Source: SCSIO-59966 sp046566185
GTDB lineage: Bacteria > Actinomycetota > Actinomycetes > Actinomycetales > SCSIO-59966
NCBI GenBank assembly: GCA_046566185.1
Contig: JBKHXE010000021.1
Coordinates: 10,898 to 74,897, forward strand
Direction of reading: 5' to 3'
DNA: 64,000 nucleotides
Under the pieces are notes generated by a model that had not been told where the DNA came from, searched no databases, and saw nothing but the letters and a program-made list of their open reading frames with translations. Below are positions 46,531 through 57,800 of this stretch, one piece after another. A program made the position numbers and the translations under genes. Position 1 is the first letter of the stretch, and each line of letters starts with the position of its first letter.

Positions 46531-49500
46531 CGGTGCTCCCCGCCTTCCCCAGCACGTGGTCGGCCAGCAACCCGCCGACGCCGGCGAGCTCCGCCGCGAC
46601 CGCCAGCTCGCGCAGCCGCACGCCGGGCACGTCGCGGGTGTAGGTGTCCGGCAGGAACAGCGCCGGCAGGAACGTGGACAGCGGCGCCAGCTCGGCGGCG
46701 CCCACGGTGCGCAGCCGGGCGAGGTCGACTGCCTCGGTGACACAGCCCAGCAGGGCGTCGAAGTCCCAGCGCCGCGCCTCGGCGTCCGGGTGCAGCCCGA
46801 GCAGCATCGTCTGCGGCGCCCGGGCTCCCGGCGCGTCGTACTGGAACGCCACCGCGGTGGTGTCGGACGCCGCCGGCACCGTCTCGGTCCAGGCGTCGAC
46901 CACCACGCCGGCGGCCGGCTGCGCCGGGTCGACGTCCTGCGGCGCGTGCAGCACCAGGCCGACGACACCGTGCGGTGGCGGCACGGGGACGCCCCGCTCG
47001 TCGCGCTCGAACGGCAGCGCGACCCAGCGGGCGCCGGGCCGGTGCGGCGCCTGGACGACGCGCAGGTCGGCGGCGACGTCCGCACCGTCCGCCTCGGCGT
47101 GCGCGAGCAGCGACGCCAGCGGGTCGAGCGCGGGCCTCACCAGGCTGCGGGTGTGCAGCCACGTCACCGCCGCGGTCTCGTCGGAGCCCAGCAGCGCGTC
47201 GCGGTCGGCGAGCGCGGCGGCCAGCGGGGCCGGTGCCGCGGGCAGCACCAGGGGCAGGAACGGCTGGTCGGCGCCGAGCAGGGTCCGCACGACGGCGCGC
47301 GCGGCGACCAGGCCCGGCGGCTCGGCGGGGCCCGGCGGGTCGCCGGCGGCCGGGTCCGTCGCCGAGGCGTCGGTGCCGGTGAGCAGCGCGTCGGCGGCGG
47401 CGAGCCGGGAGCGGAGCCGGTCGAGCACGGCGGCGGCGTGAGTGGCGCCGTCGTCGTCCCCGGCCGGCGACACGGCGTCCGGCCCGTCGAGGGGCACCAC
47501 GGCCAGCAGCGCGTCGGCCAGCGCGTCGGCGTCCCCGCCGGCGAGGGCGGTCTCGAGCGCCGCCACCAGGCCGGCGGCGGCCGCCCGCACCGCTCCCGCC
47601 CGGGCGACCGCCTCGGTGACGTCGTACCGCCCGGGCGGGCTGCCGGCGCCGCCGGACAGGTCGTCGGAGGCGACCAGGTCGGCGGGGGTCAGCACCGGGG
47701 CGCCGGCGACGTCCGCGGCCCAGCCGGCGAGGTCGAGCACCGGCGCGAGGCCGGCGGCCTCGACGCTGACGGCGTCGTCCGGGCCGGGCTGGTGGCCGCC
47801 GGTCTCGGCGGCCCGGCCGAGTGCCAGGGCGGCGCGCAGCTCCAGCTCGGTGGGCCTGCCCCCGGCGGGCCGGCGGGCGGCGAGGGCGAACGACAGCGCG
47901 CCCAGACCCGCCGCCACCGCGTCGACACCCACCGACAGCGGCACCGCCGGCTCGCGGTCGAGCGTCCCGGTGACGCGCCACCGGTCGGGGCGGCCGAGCA
48001 CGGTGCCCACCCAGCGGTCCAGCCGCGGCTCGGCGACCGAGCGGATGTCCTCCGGCCAGCCACCGGCGGGGTCGTCCGGCTCCGCGGGCAGCCACAGCCC
48101 GACGCGGTGCGCGACGACGGCGCCGTCGCGGGGGGTCCGCACGAACTCCGGGTCCGGCGGCGGCGCCTGGCGGTCGTGCGCGGCCAGCGCCGCGCCGGAG
48201 CGCTCCAGGTTGCCGGCGGTCGCCTGGTGCACGGCCTCGGCCACGAGCACGTCGCTCACCGCGTCCGCGAGGCCGGCCACGGCGTCCAGCACCGCGGCGA
48301 CGGCGGCGTGGTCGGCGGCGGCGACGCCGGCCGCGGTGAGCAGCCCGGTCCGCTCGCGCTCCCAGCGCGCCAGCAGCGCGACGCCGTCGACGACGTCGCG
48401 GGCCGCCACCGACTCCACGGGCTCGACGAGCTCCGGGTCGTCGGGCCGTTCGCTGCGCAGCGGGCACTGCATCCGCAGCGGCAGGATCCACCGGGCCAGC
48501 CGCAGGTCGGCCCGCTGCAGGCCGCGCTCCACCCGGTACCCGAGCAGCGCGGCCAGCCGCTGCCCCGAGCCGATGCCCTCGAGCAGCCGCAGGGCCTCGC
48601 GGACCCGGCGGGAGGTGAGGTCGAGGTCGAACACCTCGCCGGCACCGGTGCGGTGCGCCATCCGCGCGCTGCGCATCACGGCCAGCGAGACCGCCTGGCC
48701 GAGGGAGGGCGCGTGCACGAAGCCGGCGCTGTCGGCGGCCGGCCCGGTGTCGCGGCGCAGGTCCTCGACGACGCCCCAGCCGCCGAGGTGCACCCCGGTC
48801 GGGGCGGTGCCGCGGCGCTCCTGCAGCCGCGCCGCCGCCAGCGACGTGAACCAGGCGTCGAGCCGGGTCGCGTACAGGTCGAGGACGCCGCGGAACGCCC
48901 AGTCCAGCTGGCCGGGGGGCGCCTCGGTGAGCGTCGTGACCGCCTCGCGGTACCGGGCGAGCCGGTGCAGCGGGCTGTCCGGGACGTCGAGCAGGTCGCG
49001 GAACGCGGACGCCTGCCGCCAGAAGGCGGTCGCGACGTGCTCGCCGAGCGTGGCCGTGCCGGTCAGCTGCGGCAGCACGGTGCTCGACAGCTCCAGCGGG
49101 GTGCTCGGCACCGCGACGGCGGACCCGGGCGCCGCGGGGGCGGACACCTCCGGCTCCACCCGCAGCGTGAACGGCACCCGGTCGGCGGTGCGGCCGAGGT
49201 AGGCCGTGAACTCCGGTGAGACGCCGAGGGTCGGCGCGGCGTCCCGGGCGGCCTGCTTGGCGGCCAGGTCGTACTCGCGCACCAGCGCGTACGCGAGGAA
49301 GGCCTCCAGCAGCGCGACCGAGTTCGTCCGGCCGTCGACGAGCCGGCGGGCGTCCGGCTGCGACATCGCGTCGAGCAGCTCCGCCAGGTAGCCGGTCGGG
49401 TCGGCCAGGTCGGGGCGGGCGACGAGCGGGACGTCGAGGCCCCGGCCGGTGGGGTCGTGCACGAGCTGGGTCAGCGGCACCGTCGGGTACCAGCCCATCG

Positions 49501-51274
49501 TCCCGAGCACGGTCGCGGTGACCCGGTGCTGCAGGTCGGCGAGCGCGCCGATCTTCTGTCCCGCGTAGCGGAACTCCGCCGGCCCGGTGAGCACCCGGAA
49601 GTCCAGCGACCACGCGACCGGGGTGCGCTGCAGCAGCCGCAGCAGCACGTCGTCCGCGTCCTCGCGGGTGCGTACGTCGGCGATCCGCGGCACGAGTGCG
49701 ACGAGCTCCTCGACGAGGCCGCGCAGCCGGCCGCCGACGGTCAGGACGTCGCGCTGCGCCCGGCGGCCGCGGGTCGGCGCGAAGGAGCGCGGGACGACCG
49801 GGAGCAGCCCGTACGGCTGGTCGGCGACGCGCCAGGTCGGCAGCGGCCCGCCGGGGCGCAGGTGGGCCGCGGCGTGGTCGCGCAGCGCCTGCTCGACGCG
49901 CTCGTCGTCCACCAGCGGGTCGAGCATCTCCCGCAGGTAGTAGCCGGCCGTGGCGGGCCACAGCGCGTCCACCAGCGCGCCCTGCCAGGCCTGCTCGCGC
50001 AGGTCGGCGCCCGGGACGCCGGCGAGCACCGAGCCGCCGAGCCCGAGGGCGGACGCCGTCAGGGTCGCGGCGTCGTCCGGGCGTGGCGCGGCGAACCGGT
50101 GCGGGGCGAGCTGCTCGCGGGCGGCGGCGGGGTCGCTGCTGAAGCCGCTGCGCACGGCCCGGTCCTGCCCCGGGCCCGGGGACGCGGTGGAGTTCGTCGC
50201 CGTGCCCTGCGGCACGAACGCGAGGTCACCCTCGCCGGCGAGCCCGGCGAGGTGCGCCTCGAGCGCGGCAGCGCCCTGCGCCGGGTCGAGCGTGCGGTCG
50301 ACCCCGAGGACGACGAGCCGGTCGACGCCGTCCGCGAGGCGGACGCCGGGCACGACGTCGGACTGCTCGACGGTGACGAGCATGCCCACCGACTCCGCGG
50401 CGTCCGGGTCGTGCACCCAGCGCAGGCCCTCGTCGGCGGGCAGACCGCGCGGGGTCGCGGGGGCCTCGGGGTCGGGTCGGGGGCCGACCTGCAGGGTGTC
50501 GGGGACGGTGCTGCCCCACACGCGGAAGATCTGCCGGTGGCGTCCCTCGGCCTCCCGGCGGAACCCGACGACCGCCCACCGGTCGGGCAGCAGGGTCGCC
50601 TGCGGCGCGCGGCTCCACGCGGCGGCGCGGCGCGGCAGGTCGTCCCAGCGCGGCGCCTCGTCGTCGGTCCCGAGGTTCACCGGTGGGTAGGTGCGGACCA
50701 GGAACGCGGCCCGGCCGGGACGCAGCCGGGTGGCGAGCACCCCCCACGCCTCGTCGGCGAGGACGTCGACCAGCGGGTCGGGGGCCAGCGGGTCGTCCGG
50801 CCCGCGGTGCGGCCACCGGTGCTCCCAGTACCAGCGCAGGCCCTTCTCCTCGTCCTCGGTGAGCGCCGGGTCGTGCGTGCTGACGTGCACCTGGTCGGGG
50901 AACACCCGCACGCGCAGCCGGTCCGGCCCGTCGAAGCGGGTCTCGATCCGGACCGGCAGCAGCAGCACCGGGTGGTCGGCGGACAGGGACGTCACGGCGT
51001 CCTCGGGCGACCCGACCTCGAGCAGCCGGTCCGCGAGCTCGCCGACGCGCAGCCTGGCGCCCGTCTCCCGGGCGAGCAGGTCGCGGCGCTCGGTGACCAG
51101 CCGCCGCAGTGTCTCGTCCTCGCGCTCGGTGACCGAGGTGTCGCCGGCGCCGAGTGCGGCGTCCCGGGCGGTGGAGGCCTCCGCGACGGCGACGTCGAGC
51201 AGGCGCAGCCGCTCCTGGTGCTCGGCGACCGAGCGGCGGGCCGCGGTGATGGCGGTGAGGTCGAGGTCCGGCAT
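46523..51274 (-). CDS. Unknown protein B of the giant-gene cluster (1583 aa)
   Basis: ATG 51274 with GGGGGAG seven bases upstream. Residues 1-85 form a coiled coil (SVAEHQERLRLLDVAVAE, TLRRLVTERRDLLARE). Then comes LPVRIETRFDGPDRLRVRVF with a highly distinctive segment, VHVSTHDPALTEDEEKGLRW, followed by a long alpha/beta body and GYYLREMLDP. No catalytic, transmembrane or export motif is visible. A similar sequence pattern occurs in other bacteria's uncharacterised proteins (from memory, not verified). It is the longest product in the cluster. Confidence 0.75.
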   Translation of the reverse strand: MPDLDLTAITAARRSVAEHQERLRLLDVAVAEASTARDAALGAGDTSVTEREDETLRRLVTERRDLLARETGARLRVGELADRLLEVGSPEDAVTSLSADHPVLLLPVRIETRFDGPDRLRVRVFPDQVHVSTHDPALTEDEEKGLRWYWEHRWPHRGPDDPLAPDPLVDVLADEAWGVLATRLRPGRAAFLVRTYPPVNLGTDDEAPRWDDLPRRAAAWSRAPQATLLPDRWAVVGFRREAEGRHRQIFRVWGSTVPDTLQVGPRPDPEAPATPRGLPADEGLRWVHDPDAAESVGMLVTVEQSDVVPGVRLADGVDRLVVLGVDRTLDPAQGAAALEAHLAGLAGEGDLAFVPQGTATNSTASPGPGQDRAVRSGFSSDPAAAREQLAPHRFAAPRPDDAATLTASALGLGGSVLAGVPGADLREQAWQGALVDALWPATAGYYLREMLDPLVDDERVEQALRDHAAAHLRPGGPLPTWRVADQPYGLLPVVPRSFAPTRGRRAQRDVLTVGGRLRGLVEELVALVPRIADVRTREDADDVLLRLLQRTPVAWSLDFRVLTGPAEFRYAGQKIGALADLQHRVTATVLGTMGWYPTVPLTQLVHDPTGRGLDVPLVARPDLADPTGYLAELLDAMSQPDARRLVDGRTNSVALLEAFLAYALVREYDLAAKQAARDAAPTLGVSPEFTAYLGRTADRVPFTLRVEPEVSAPAAPGSAVAVPSTPLELSSTVLPQLTGTATLGEHVATAFWRQASAFRDLLDVPDSPLHRLARYREAVTTLTEAPPGQLDWAFRGVLDLYATRLDAWFTSLAAARLQERRGTAPTGVHLGGWGVVEDLRRDTGPAADSAGFVHAPSLGQAVSLAVMRSARMAHRTGAGEVFDLDLTSRRVREALRLLEGIGSGQRLAALLGYRVERGLQRADLRLARWILPLRMQCPLRSERPDDPELVEPVESVAARDVVDGVALLARWERERTGLLTAAGVAAADHAAVAAVLDAVAGLADAVSDVLVAEAVHQATAGNLERSGAALAAHDRQAPPPDPEFVRTPRDGAVVAHRVGLWLPAEPDDPAGGWPEDIRSVAEPRLDRWVGTVLGRPDRWRVTGTLDREPAVPLSVGVDAVAAGLGALSFALAARRPAGGRPTELELRAALALGRAAETGGHQPGPDDAVSVEAAGLAPVLDLAGWAADVAGAPVLTPADLVASDDLSGGAGSPPGRYDVTEAVARAGAVRAAAAGLVAALETALAGGDADALADALLAVVPLDGPDAVSPAGDDDGATHAAAVLDRLRSRLAAADALLTGTDASATDPAAGDPPGPAEPPGLVAARAVVRTLLGADQPFLPLVLPAAPAPLAAALADRDALLGSDETAAVTWLHTRSLVRPALDPLASLLAHAEADGADVAADLRVVQAPHRPGARWVALPFERDERGVPVPPPHGVVGLVLHAPQDVDPAQPAAGVVVDAWTETVPAASDTTAVAFQYDAPGARAPQTMLLGLHPDAEARRWDFDALLGCVTEAVDLARLRTVGAAELAPLSTFLPALFLPDTYTRDVPGVRLRELAVAAELAGVGGLLADHVLGKAGSTGA

Positions 51275-51292
51275 CGGTGGGCTCCCCCGGGC

Positions 51293-54200
51293 TCAGCGCT
51301 GCACCGGCAGCGGGGACGTCAGGTGGCGGGCGTGCACGTACAGCGCGAACGGCTTCTGGAACAGGACGGCGGCCACGTCGTCCGCCCGGGAGGCCGCGCC
51401 GTTGAGGCCGAGCGCCGGGAACGCCGTGCGGGTGAGGTGCCCGCCGTGCGTCACCCCGGTCGCCGGCCACGCCAGGGCGTCGCTGCCGCTGCCCGGCTCG
51501 GCCGTCTCGTCGAGCCCGAAGCGCGGCTCGGTGACCGGCTCCATCAGCGCGAAGAACCAGCCGTCGCCGTCGGTCAGATCGGTGTCGACGAGCGGGAACC
51601 CGAAGAACGACACGTCGGGGTCGAACTGCCCGGCGAACACCGGCTCGAGGACGTCGGCGGTGTCCCGGCTCGGTCGGGTGCCGTCGGCCCGGACGGCGAG
51701 CACCACGGTGTGCGGGTAGCGGCGCAGCAGGTCGCCGCGCACCAGCAGGACGAGGTTCCCGCGCGGGTCGGTGGTCTGCTGGGCGAGGGTGCCCGCACCC
51801 CACGTGTGCAGCGGGGGGACGTCGGAGCGGCCGTCGAGACGGTCCCAGAACCGGCGGAACGGGGTGCCGCGGCTGTCGGTGGGGTAGCCGCGCCAGAGCA
51901 GCTCGGAGTTCGTCTCGTGGTTCAGCCCCGCCATGAACGCGGCGATGAAGCGCGGGTTGGTCTCCAGCAGGCTCACCGAGTCCGGCGGGATCGCGTCGAT
52001 GCCCGGGCAGAAGCGTGCCTGGTCGTACTCGGCGAGGTAGCGGTACGCGGGGACGTCGAGCACCGGGTAGGCCATCACCCGGTCCGCGGCCGGCGTCGCC
52101 CACCAGCCGTCGGCGCCGGTGAAGGGCCCGGTGAGGGTGCCGACGGTGGCCCCCGCGAAGCGCAGCGACGCGTCGCGGCGCAGGGGCTGCGCCACTGCCG
52201 GGTCGAGGTGGGCCAGCGCGGCCGCGGTGACCGAGCCGAGGTCGAGCGGCACGAGGGTGGCGGTGACCTCGGGGGTCGTCAGGGTCGACACGTCACGCCA
52301 CAGCGTGACCGCCAGCTCGAAGCGGCCGATGGTCGCGGCGTCGGTGACCAGCGGCGGCATCGTCACGGTGGGCCGGCCGCCGGGCGGCGGCGCAGGGCCG
52401 ACGACGACGGGGCCGGGCTCCACCACGGGTCCGGGCACCACCGGGCCGGGCAGCGTCGGCCTCGGCCGACCCGCGCCGGGCAGGCCGGGCAGTCCGGGAC
52501 GCGCCGGCCCGGGCCGCGAGCGCAGCGCCCCGAGGCCGGTCCGCGCCTCGGCGGGCGCGGCGCGCACGACGGAGGGCACCGACGCGTGCCCCGGGCGCAG
52601 CCCGCCGCGCGTGAGTACCGGCAGGTCGGCGTCGGCCGCGCGGACGGCGTGCAGCACGCCCGGTCCGAGCCGCGCGACGACGGCGGTGAGGTCGGCGCCC
52701 GCGAGCGAGCCGTCCAGGGCCGCGACCGGCCGGTTGCGGCGGCCCGCCTCGGTGCGCAGCACGAGCCGGCCCCCGGTGTCGACGTCCAGCACCCCGACGT
52801 CCACCGCGGTGTCGACGCGCCCGCCGGCGACCGTCGGGCCCTCCAGCAGCAGCCCGACGCCGGGCGTGCGGCCGGCGCCCTCGACGAGGGCCTCGCTGAG
52901 CGCGCCGGTGGAGACGGCGAGTGCGGTGTCCACGTCGACCCGCACGTCCTGCTCGACCAGCGCCCGGGTGACGGTGACCGCCAGGTCGCGGGCCGCCTCC
53001 AGGTGGGCGGTGCCGAGCATCCCGGTGTCGCGCAGGTCCGGCCGGGTCGTCCACAGCTCCAGCGGCGTGCCGTCCTGCGTCGAGGTCACCGCCTGCGCCG
53101 CGGACGCCAGCCCCCGGACGTCCTCGCGCCGCACCTGCACCGGCAGGCCGAGACCCGCGAGGTCGCCGGCGCCGTCCAGCGCCGCGGGGTCGAAGCCGCT
53201 GAGCACCGGGCGCTCGAAGCGGGTGGCGTCGACGTCGCGGCGCCCCTGGGCCAGTGCGGCGACCAGCCCCGGGCGCAGCGCCGTGCCGGTCACGCCGACA
53301 CGGCGGGCGGCGCGCTGGACGGCGCGCCCGGCCGGGGCCAGCGCCCGCCGGAACCCGGCGCCGAGGACGGCGTCGGGCGTCGACGTGCGCGCCACCGCCG
53401 CGGTCAGGGCGCGGCCGGCGACCGGCAGCCGGGCGGCGACGGGACCGACGACGGTGAGCAGCCGCTCGTCGTCCATCGGCGCCAGGTGCCGGCGGTGGAA
53501 GGCGCGGGAGAGCAGCGTCGCGAGCGCGGCGCGCTGCAGCGCGGCCTCGGCGTCCAGCACGTCGCCGACCTGCTGCCAGGCGGCGTGCACGATGTCCTCC
53601 TGGTGCTGCCGGACGCACTCGGCGCCGAGGCCGGCGGCGACCCGGGGCCGCGGGTCGAGGTTGAGCTCGCGGAACCACACCGGGTCGCTCGGGCCGACCT
53701 GCCAGCGCCGGCGGTGCGAGGAGGCGTAGACCGGCGGCCCGACCGGCTGGCGGTCGGTCTCCGCGACGACGCCGTCGAGCCGGCCGTCGGCGGCGTCGGC
53801 GAGGGTCCGGCTGACCGTGGCGAGCCCGTCGACCAGCGTGGCCGCCACCTGTGCGAGGGTGCCGTCGCTGCCGGCGGTGGCACGCAGCGCGCCGTCCATG
53901 TCGATGCGCCGCTGGTCGGGGTCGTCCGCGTCGACCGGGGCGGGCACTCGCAGCGGCGGCGGGTTGGCGCCGACGTGCATCGGCACGTAGCCGACCGTCG
54001 CGGGTGCCTCGAACGGCCGCAGCCGCTGCGCGAGGGCCTCGAAGTCGCCCTCGGGCCCGGTCTGGAACCGCCAGTGGTGGTAGACGGGCAGGGTGACCGA
54101 CTCCGGCGACGACCAGGCCGGCGCCAGCGACTCGCCGTCCGGCGTGCCGCCCAGGCCCCGGACGACGCCGGCGTCGAAGGCGGGCACGAGGGCGGCGACC

Positions 54201-54817
54201 CAGCGCCGGCCCGGCGCCAGCCGGCGCGGGCACATCAGGCGGGCGACGTTGCGGTCGGGCTGCGCGCCGAGGGTGTCGGCCACCGCCTGCGGCGTGGCGG
54301 CGCCGCCGGTCGGTGCGACCAGCTGCACGTGCGCCCAGGCCCAGGAGTCGGCGAGGTCGGGCAGCTCGGCGGCCGCCCCGCTCTCGATCCGCAGGCGCGG
54401 CAGCGGCGCACCGGTCGGCAGGCTCACGGTAACGCCGGGCCGGTCCTCGACGACGACGAGCACCAGCCACGGCAGCAGCCGGTCGCTCGCGCCGCGCGGC
54501 GTGAACAGCCACGGCAGCTCGGGGGCGTCGAGGTCCACGGCGGCGAGGTAGTTCGGCTCCGCGTCGGTGGTGTGCGGGCGCGGCGACATCCGCACCACCT
54601 GGGCGGGGTCGAGGCCCACCACGTCGCCCGGTCCGAACAGGGTCGCGCCGGTGGTGACGGTGGGGTCCCCGGTGACGCCCGCGACGGTCGCCGTGACGAC
54701 CACGCCGGCACGCAGGGGCACGCTCGGCGGCGCGCTCGACGACGCGGCCGGCTCGTCGGGCAGTGCCGCGGCGAGCCCGCGGCGCGCCCACGGCAGGAAG
54801 CGGTAGGTGGTGGCCAC
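51293..54817 (-). CDS. Unknown protein C of the giant-gene cluster (1174 aa)
   Basis: GTG 54817 lies one base after the stop of the previous gene, so it is translationally coupled. The N-terminal part is soluble and beta-rich (LPWLVLVVVEDRPGVTVSLP). A Pro/Gly-rich linker (PGPVVPGPVVEPGPVVV) sits near residue 800. The C-terminal domain holds FIAAFMAGLNHETNSELLWR and GYPTDSRGTPFRRFWD, a very conserved-looking signature. It has no signal peptide or membrane segment. Function unknown; the linker suggests two folded parts joined by a flexible arm, as in structural or delivery proteins. Confidence 0.75.
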   Translation of the reverse strand: MATTYRFLPWARRGLAAALPDEPAASSSAPPSVPLRAGVVVTATVAGVTGDPTVTTGATLFGPGDVVGLDPAQVVRMSPRPHTTDAEPNYLAAVDLDAPELPWLFTPRGASDRLLPWLVLVVVEDRPGVTVSLPTGAPLPRLRIESGAAAELPDLADSWAWAHVQLVAPTGGAATPQAVADTLGAQPDRNVARLMCPRRLAPGRRWVAALVPAFDAGVVRGLGGTPDGESLAPAWSSPESVTLPVYHHWRFQTGPEGDFEALAQRLRPFEAPATVGYVPMHVGANPPPLRVPAPVDADDPDQRRIDMDGALRATAGSDGTLAQVAATLVDGLATVSRTLADAADGRLDGVVAETDRQPVGPPVYASSHRRRWQVGPSDPVWFRELNLDPRPRVAAGLGAECVRQHQEDIVHAAWQQVGDVLDAEAALQRAALATLLSRAFHRRHLAPMDDERLLTVVGPVAARLPVAGRALTAAVARTSTPDAVLGAGFRRALAPAGRAVQRAARRVGVTGTALRPGLVAALAQGRRDVDATRFERPVLSGFDPAALDGAGDLAGLGLPVQVRREDVRGLASAAQAVTSTQDGTPLELWTTRPDLRDTGMLGTAHLEAARDLAVTVTRALVEQDVRVDVDTALAVSTGALSEALVEGAGRTPGVGLLLEGPTVAGGRVDTAVDVGVLDVDTGGRLVLRTEAGRRNRPVAALDGSLAGADLTAVVARLGPGVLHAVRAADADLPVLTRGGLRPGHASVPSVVRAAPAEARTGLGALRSRPGPARPGLPGLPGAGRPRPTLPGPVVPGPVVEPGPVVVGPAPPPGGRPTVTMPPLVTDAATIGRFELAVTLWRDVSTLTTPEVTATLVPLDLGSVTAAALAHLDPAVAQPLRRDASLRFAGATVGTLTGPFTGADGWWATPAADRVMAYPVLDVPAYRYLAEYDQARFCPGIDAIPPDSVSLLETNPRFIAAFMAGLNHETNSELLWRGYPTDSRGTPFRRFWDRLDGRSDVPPLHTWGAGTLAQQTTDPRGNLVLLVRGDLLRRYPHTVVLAVRADGTRPSRDTADVLEPVFAGQFDPDVSFFGFPLVDTDLTDGDGWFFALMEPVTEPRFGLDETAEPGSGSDALAWPATGVTHGGHLTRTAFPALGLNGAASRADDVAAVLFQKPFALYVHARHLTSPLPVQR

Positions 54818-54818
54818 G

Positions 54819-57800
54819 TCAGACCCCCTGCAGCTCGAACGCCTCGACGGTCAGCGTGCCGCTGGCGGCCGCCTGCTGCTCGGCGACGGCGGCCGAGCCG
54901 GCCAGCGCCGGCGCGAGCTCCGCGGCCACCTCGAGATCGCCGGCGTCCACCAGCGCGATGGGCAGGTCACGGGTCACCGCCGCCGCACCGGGGCCCCCGG
55001 CGAGCAGCGCCGCCGTCGTCGCCCGCACCGAGCGGGCCGCCGCCCCGAACGCCACGTGGACGCCGAGCAGCGCGTCGTCCAGCGCCGCCGCGCGGTCGAC
55101 GAGGGTGAGCCGCCACGGCCAGCGCGCCACCTCCGGCTCCGGCTCGAGCAGCTTCTCCTCGTAGACGGCGGCGACGGCCCGCCCGCCGGCGGCGTGCACC
55201 CGGTAGGCGCTGGTGCCGACGCTGACGCCGCAGCCGAGGCGCTCGAAGGACTTCCCGCCGATCCGCTGCTCCTCGGCCAGCTCCATGTACTGGCCGCGGG
55301 CGAAGTGGTCGAGCACCGGCTCCCGCGCCGACGTCGACTCGCCGCCGACCCGGACGTCGGCGATCGAGAACCGGGCGCGCCCCTCGGTGAGCCGGACGAC
55401 GCCCATCCGGTCGATCTCGACGTCCAGCGGCACCGCCTTCTGCCGCAGGGTGAGCCGGCCCAGCGGGTGGGCCAGCGGCCCGGCATCCGGCTCGACCGAG
55501 CACAGCGTGACGAGCGAGGTGCCGCCGACCGGCGCCTCGGGCAGCAGCCGCTGCGGGTCCCGCAGCTCCGTCATCAGCGCCTCGGACGCGCTGGCCGTGC
55601 CGGCGTCCACCTCCGGCGCGCTGCCCCAGCGCTCGTCGAAGTCGATCTTCTCCTTCCAGAAGAGGATCTCGATCTGGAAGTAGCCGACCGCTCGCCACTC
55701 GCCCGGGCCGTGCAGGTCCATCTTGACCGCGACACCGAGCAGGGTGGCCCCGAAGGCCTTGACCGCCACCATGAAGTCGAGGCCGACGATGAACGCGAAC
55801 CGCGGCGTGAGGTAGACGAGCGCGTCGAACCCGAGCCAGCCCTCGATGCTGACGGGGCCCAGCTTGGCGGTGAGCAGCACCTTGAACCCGGCCTGCACCG
55901 AGTTGCTGGTGACGGCGAAGTACGTCTCGCACTTGAGCTTGACCGGGCCGATGGCGAAGGAGACCGCGAGCCGCTCCAGCGTGGCCGGCACGCGCGGCGG
56001 GACGTCGGTGAAGGCCGGGTGGAACCCGCCGGCGGACAGCACGAACGTCGGGTCGTCGCCGAAGCTCATCGCCAGCAGCAGCTCGCCGGTGAGGTCGAGC
56101 TTGGCGAACCCCTCGATGCCCACGAACGAGTCGCGCAGCCGGGCCCGGATCATGAGGAACTGCTGCTCGGCGTCGTAGAAGCCCACGACGTCGACGAGCA
56201 GCTTGACCATCGCGGGGGCACCGGTCGCCTTGGGCGGCAGCTGGGCGAGCAGCTGGCCGACGAGCACCACCTGGGTGAGCGCGAGCGGGCCGCCGCCGAG
56301 GGCGTTGCGCACCTCGAACAGCAGCCCGAGCCGCACGTAGACGACGGGTGGCTGGCTGAACGCCAGCTCGAGCATCGGTCCGAGCACCAGGCCGTCCGGC
56401 TCGATGGGGAACAGCGTGCGGTAGCGGTTGATGATGCGCGGAGCGTCCGCGACGGGGTTCTCGGGGAACAGGACGTCGTCCAGCGCGCCGGTCTTCATGC
56501 CGGCGACCAGCGCGTCGGTGTCGACCCGGTGGTGCAGGCCGATGAGGCCGCCGATGCCGGTGAGGAAGATGCCGAACGCGATGTGCACCGAGAACTGCCC
56601 GTAGATGACGAGCAGCAGCGACCAGCCCTCGGAGCCGTCCGGCCGCTTCGTGGTGATGAGGGCGATGGCCTTGACGCTGAAGACGCCGACGACGGTGAGC
56701 TCGAGGGCGCCGGCGTACTCCCCGCGCTGGGCGTCGATGAACAGGTAGCCGCCGCCCTTGACGGCGCCGGCGTCCAGCCGCAGCCCGATGCCGCGCGGCG
56801 GCAGGAACTCCACGAGCTCCCCCATGTCGCCGCTCTCGGCCAGGGCGGTGAAGTCGGCGCCCATCCCGATCTCGTCGACGCTGGCCTGGAACGGGCCGAG
56901 CGCGACGGCGAACCCGCCTCGCAGCTCGAGCACGACGCGCGGGCCGATGATCAGCTCGAGCTGCACGTACTGCACGGTGAAGAAGCCGAGCAGCGTCGCG
57001 GCGACGGGCAGGTTGACCTTGAGCCCGGTGCCGCCCTCGAACCGGACGCCGTTGGCGGTGTCGGCGATCAGGCCGAGGTCGAAGGGCACCTCGACGGTGC
57101 CGCCCGGCAGGTTGCCGAGGAAGCCGTCGCCCTGGCCGAGCGCGATGACGAGCTTGCCGCGGTTCACCGCGATGCGGATGCCGGCGTGGTCGCGGCCGAC
57201 CTCGACGCCCCACGGGATCGAGCCGATCTCCAGGCGCGTGGCGTCGCTCGTGCCGAGGACGACGGCGGGTCGCGCCACGGCCTCCGGCGCCGGCTCGGCG
57301 CGCAGCGCGATGCCGGGGTTCACGTCGCCGAAGACCTGCGGTCCGCCCGCGCCGAGGTAGAGGGTGAACGCACCGTGCGCGCCGGCGGTCAGCGTGTAGA
57401 GCGTGCGGCCCTCGGTGTGGGTGAGCTCCAGGACGCCGCCGAGGGAGAGCACGACGCCGGGGCCGCCGTGGGCGGCGGGGACGCCGATGAGGGTGAGCAG
57501 CGGGTGCACCGGCGAGCCGGGGATGCGGAACCGCACGGTGAGGGTGCGGGCGGCGACCATCGCGGACTCGGGGTCGGTACCGGGCTCGGGGTCCCAGCCG
57601 AAGGCGGCGTCGATGACCCCGCCGACCGCGCCGACGAGGGCGTCGAGCGCGACGACGGTGGTGCCGCCGAGGAACGACAGGCGGTCGATGACCTCCGCGG
57701 CGTCCCCGCTGACGTCGCCCTCGATCCAGCGGCCGAGCGGGGCGAGGTCGAGCTGGTCGATGGCCTCCTCGTCCTCGGTGACGAGGCCCGTGACGACGCA

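Noticed and set aside
49457..55108. 1883-codon plus-strand open frame
   Set aside because: It is antisense to three giant genes, Gln/Arg/Asp-rich with no domain, typical of the mirror frame of GC3-rich genes.
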